Assembly: GCA_964655115.1 (NCBI GenBank)
Contig: CAZZKM010000046.1
Coordinates: forward strand, 1 to 5,741
From: ATZT02 sp964655115
GTDB taxonomy: Bacteria; Actinomycetota; Actinomycetes; S36-B12; UBA5976
Direction: 5' to 3'
DNA: 5,741 nucleotides
Below, piece by piece: positions 5,378 to 5,741 of this stretch. The notes below the pieces were generated by a model. The model saw only the letters and a program-made list of their open reading frames with translations. It was not told the origin of the DNA and did not search any database. The position numbers and the translations under genes were made by a program. Numbering within the stretch: position 1 is the first letter of the stretch; each line of letters starts with the position of its first letter.

Positions 5378-5741
5378 TCCAAAATAATTATTTAACAAAA
5401 ATTTCACTTCTATTGACTTCAACTATTGGAATTTTTGCATTTTTTTGGCCATTTATGATGCAGAAAAATTCAATACTAAATAACAACTCAGATAATGCTG
5501 GTTACTTACTTTTAATACTTGTGCCATTAGTTTTATTCGTTGCTTTAGCTGATGTTTTGCAAGGTGGAATTGATGCCAGATCATTAGCAATACTTGGAGT
5601 ATTAACTGCAGTAGTTGCAGCAGTAAGACCATTGGGTGGACAAGTTGCAGGTCTTGAACCTGTGTGGGCAATCATCATTATTGGTGGTCGAGCTTTAGGT
5701 CCAAGTTTTGGTTTTGTTTTAGGTTCAATTGGAATTCTTGG
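5374..5741 (+). CDS. ECF transporter S component, N-terminal part (runs off the right edge)
   Basis: From TTG at 5374 the frame stays open to the window end (122 codons plus two bases). The product is very hydrophobic: a first transmembrane segment with IGIFAFFWPFMM (about 17-28), a second with YLLLILVPLVLFVALADVL (about 43-61), then SLAILGVLTAVVAAVRPLGG, GLEPVWAIIIIGGRALGPS and FGFVLGSIGIL. The VRPLGG and GLEPVWAIIIIGGRALGPSFGF stretches are typical of the actinobacterial ECF substrate-specific subunits encoded after EcfT and EcfA. The S component binds the vitamin and delivers it by toppling in the membrane. The likely substrate is cobalamin or a precursor, judged only from the upstream B12 riboswitch. 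The TTG overlaps the ecfA stop (TTGA, 5374-5377) and has GGAAG seven bases upstream; an in-frame TGA at 5344-5346 limits any longer form. The missing C-terminal part prevents a firmer family assignment. Confidence 0.82.
   Translation, partial: MIQNNYLTKISLLLTSTIGIFAFFWPFMMQKNSILNNNSDNAGYLLLILVPLVLFVALADVLQGGIDARSLAILGVLTAVVAAVRPLGGQVAGLEPVWAIIIIGGRALGPSFGFVLGSIGIL

Noticed and set aside
5453..5671. Minus-strand open frame rich in Leu and Gln
   Set aside because: It is antisense to the S-component gene, whose plus-strand frame shows clear membrane segments, an ECF S-type GLEPVW/GRALGP pattern and a ribosome binding site.
1..5741. CRISPR arrays, tRNA or rRNA genes, insertion sequences, toxin or defence genes
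   Set aside because: No repeat-spacer pattern, no cloverleaf or rRNA-like sequence, and no transposase or defence motif was seen on either strand.

Overview
The window looks like a piece of a low-GC, streamlined actinobacterium, probably aquatic. The base composition is AT-rich throughout. Several genes are of actinobacterial type: the long-N-terminus form of NadA, a DUF3043 membrane protein, a 72-residue orphan whose relatives I recall from Actinobacteria, and an ECF transporter whose two ATPases are fused in one chain. Acl/Nanopelagicales-like or Actinomarina-like lineages would fit, but the sequence alone does not settle the genus. A run of 100 N (2434-2533) is an assembly gap, probably a placeholder of unknown true length.

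Left part (1-2044): the first 23 codons of a glycerate kinase run leftward off the window edge. Thirty-six bases away, nadA (quinolinate synthase, NAD biosynthesis) starts in the opposite direction, followed 22 bases later by the DUF3043 gene, probably in one operon. A small conserved-looking orphan gene lies tail to tail with DUF3043, with no base between the two stop codons.

Middle part (2045-2660): a cobalamin riboswitch aptamer (about 2180-2302) is followed by a GC-rich hairpin segment and an intrinsic-terminator-like hairpin (2364-2389 plus T-rich tail). The apical loop of that hairpin is perfectly complementary over six bases to aptamer loop L5, as expected for the L5-L13 kissing interaction of B12 riboswitches. 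Its left arm can alternatively pair with the aptamer core. The gap then hides most of a gene of which only a C-terminal membrane anchor is visible (2534-2593). A 14-bp perfect hairpin with a C5 loop and a T-rich tail sits directly on the ecfT start codon.

Right part (2616-5741): ecfT, a fused double-ATPase ecfA and the start of an ECF S component form a tightly overlapping operon (ATGA and TTGA junctions). The S component uses a TTG start and runs off the right edge. Together with the riboswitch, the most economical reading is a B12-repressed operon that takes up cobalamin (or a cobalamin precursor) through an ECF transporter, with a membrane-anchored surface protein encoded first. The substrate is inferred from the riboswitch, not from the transporter sequence.
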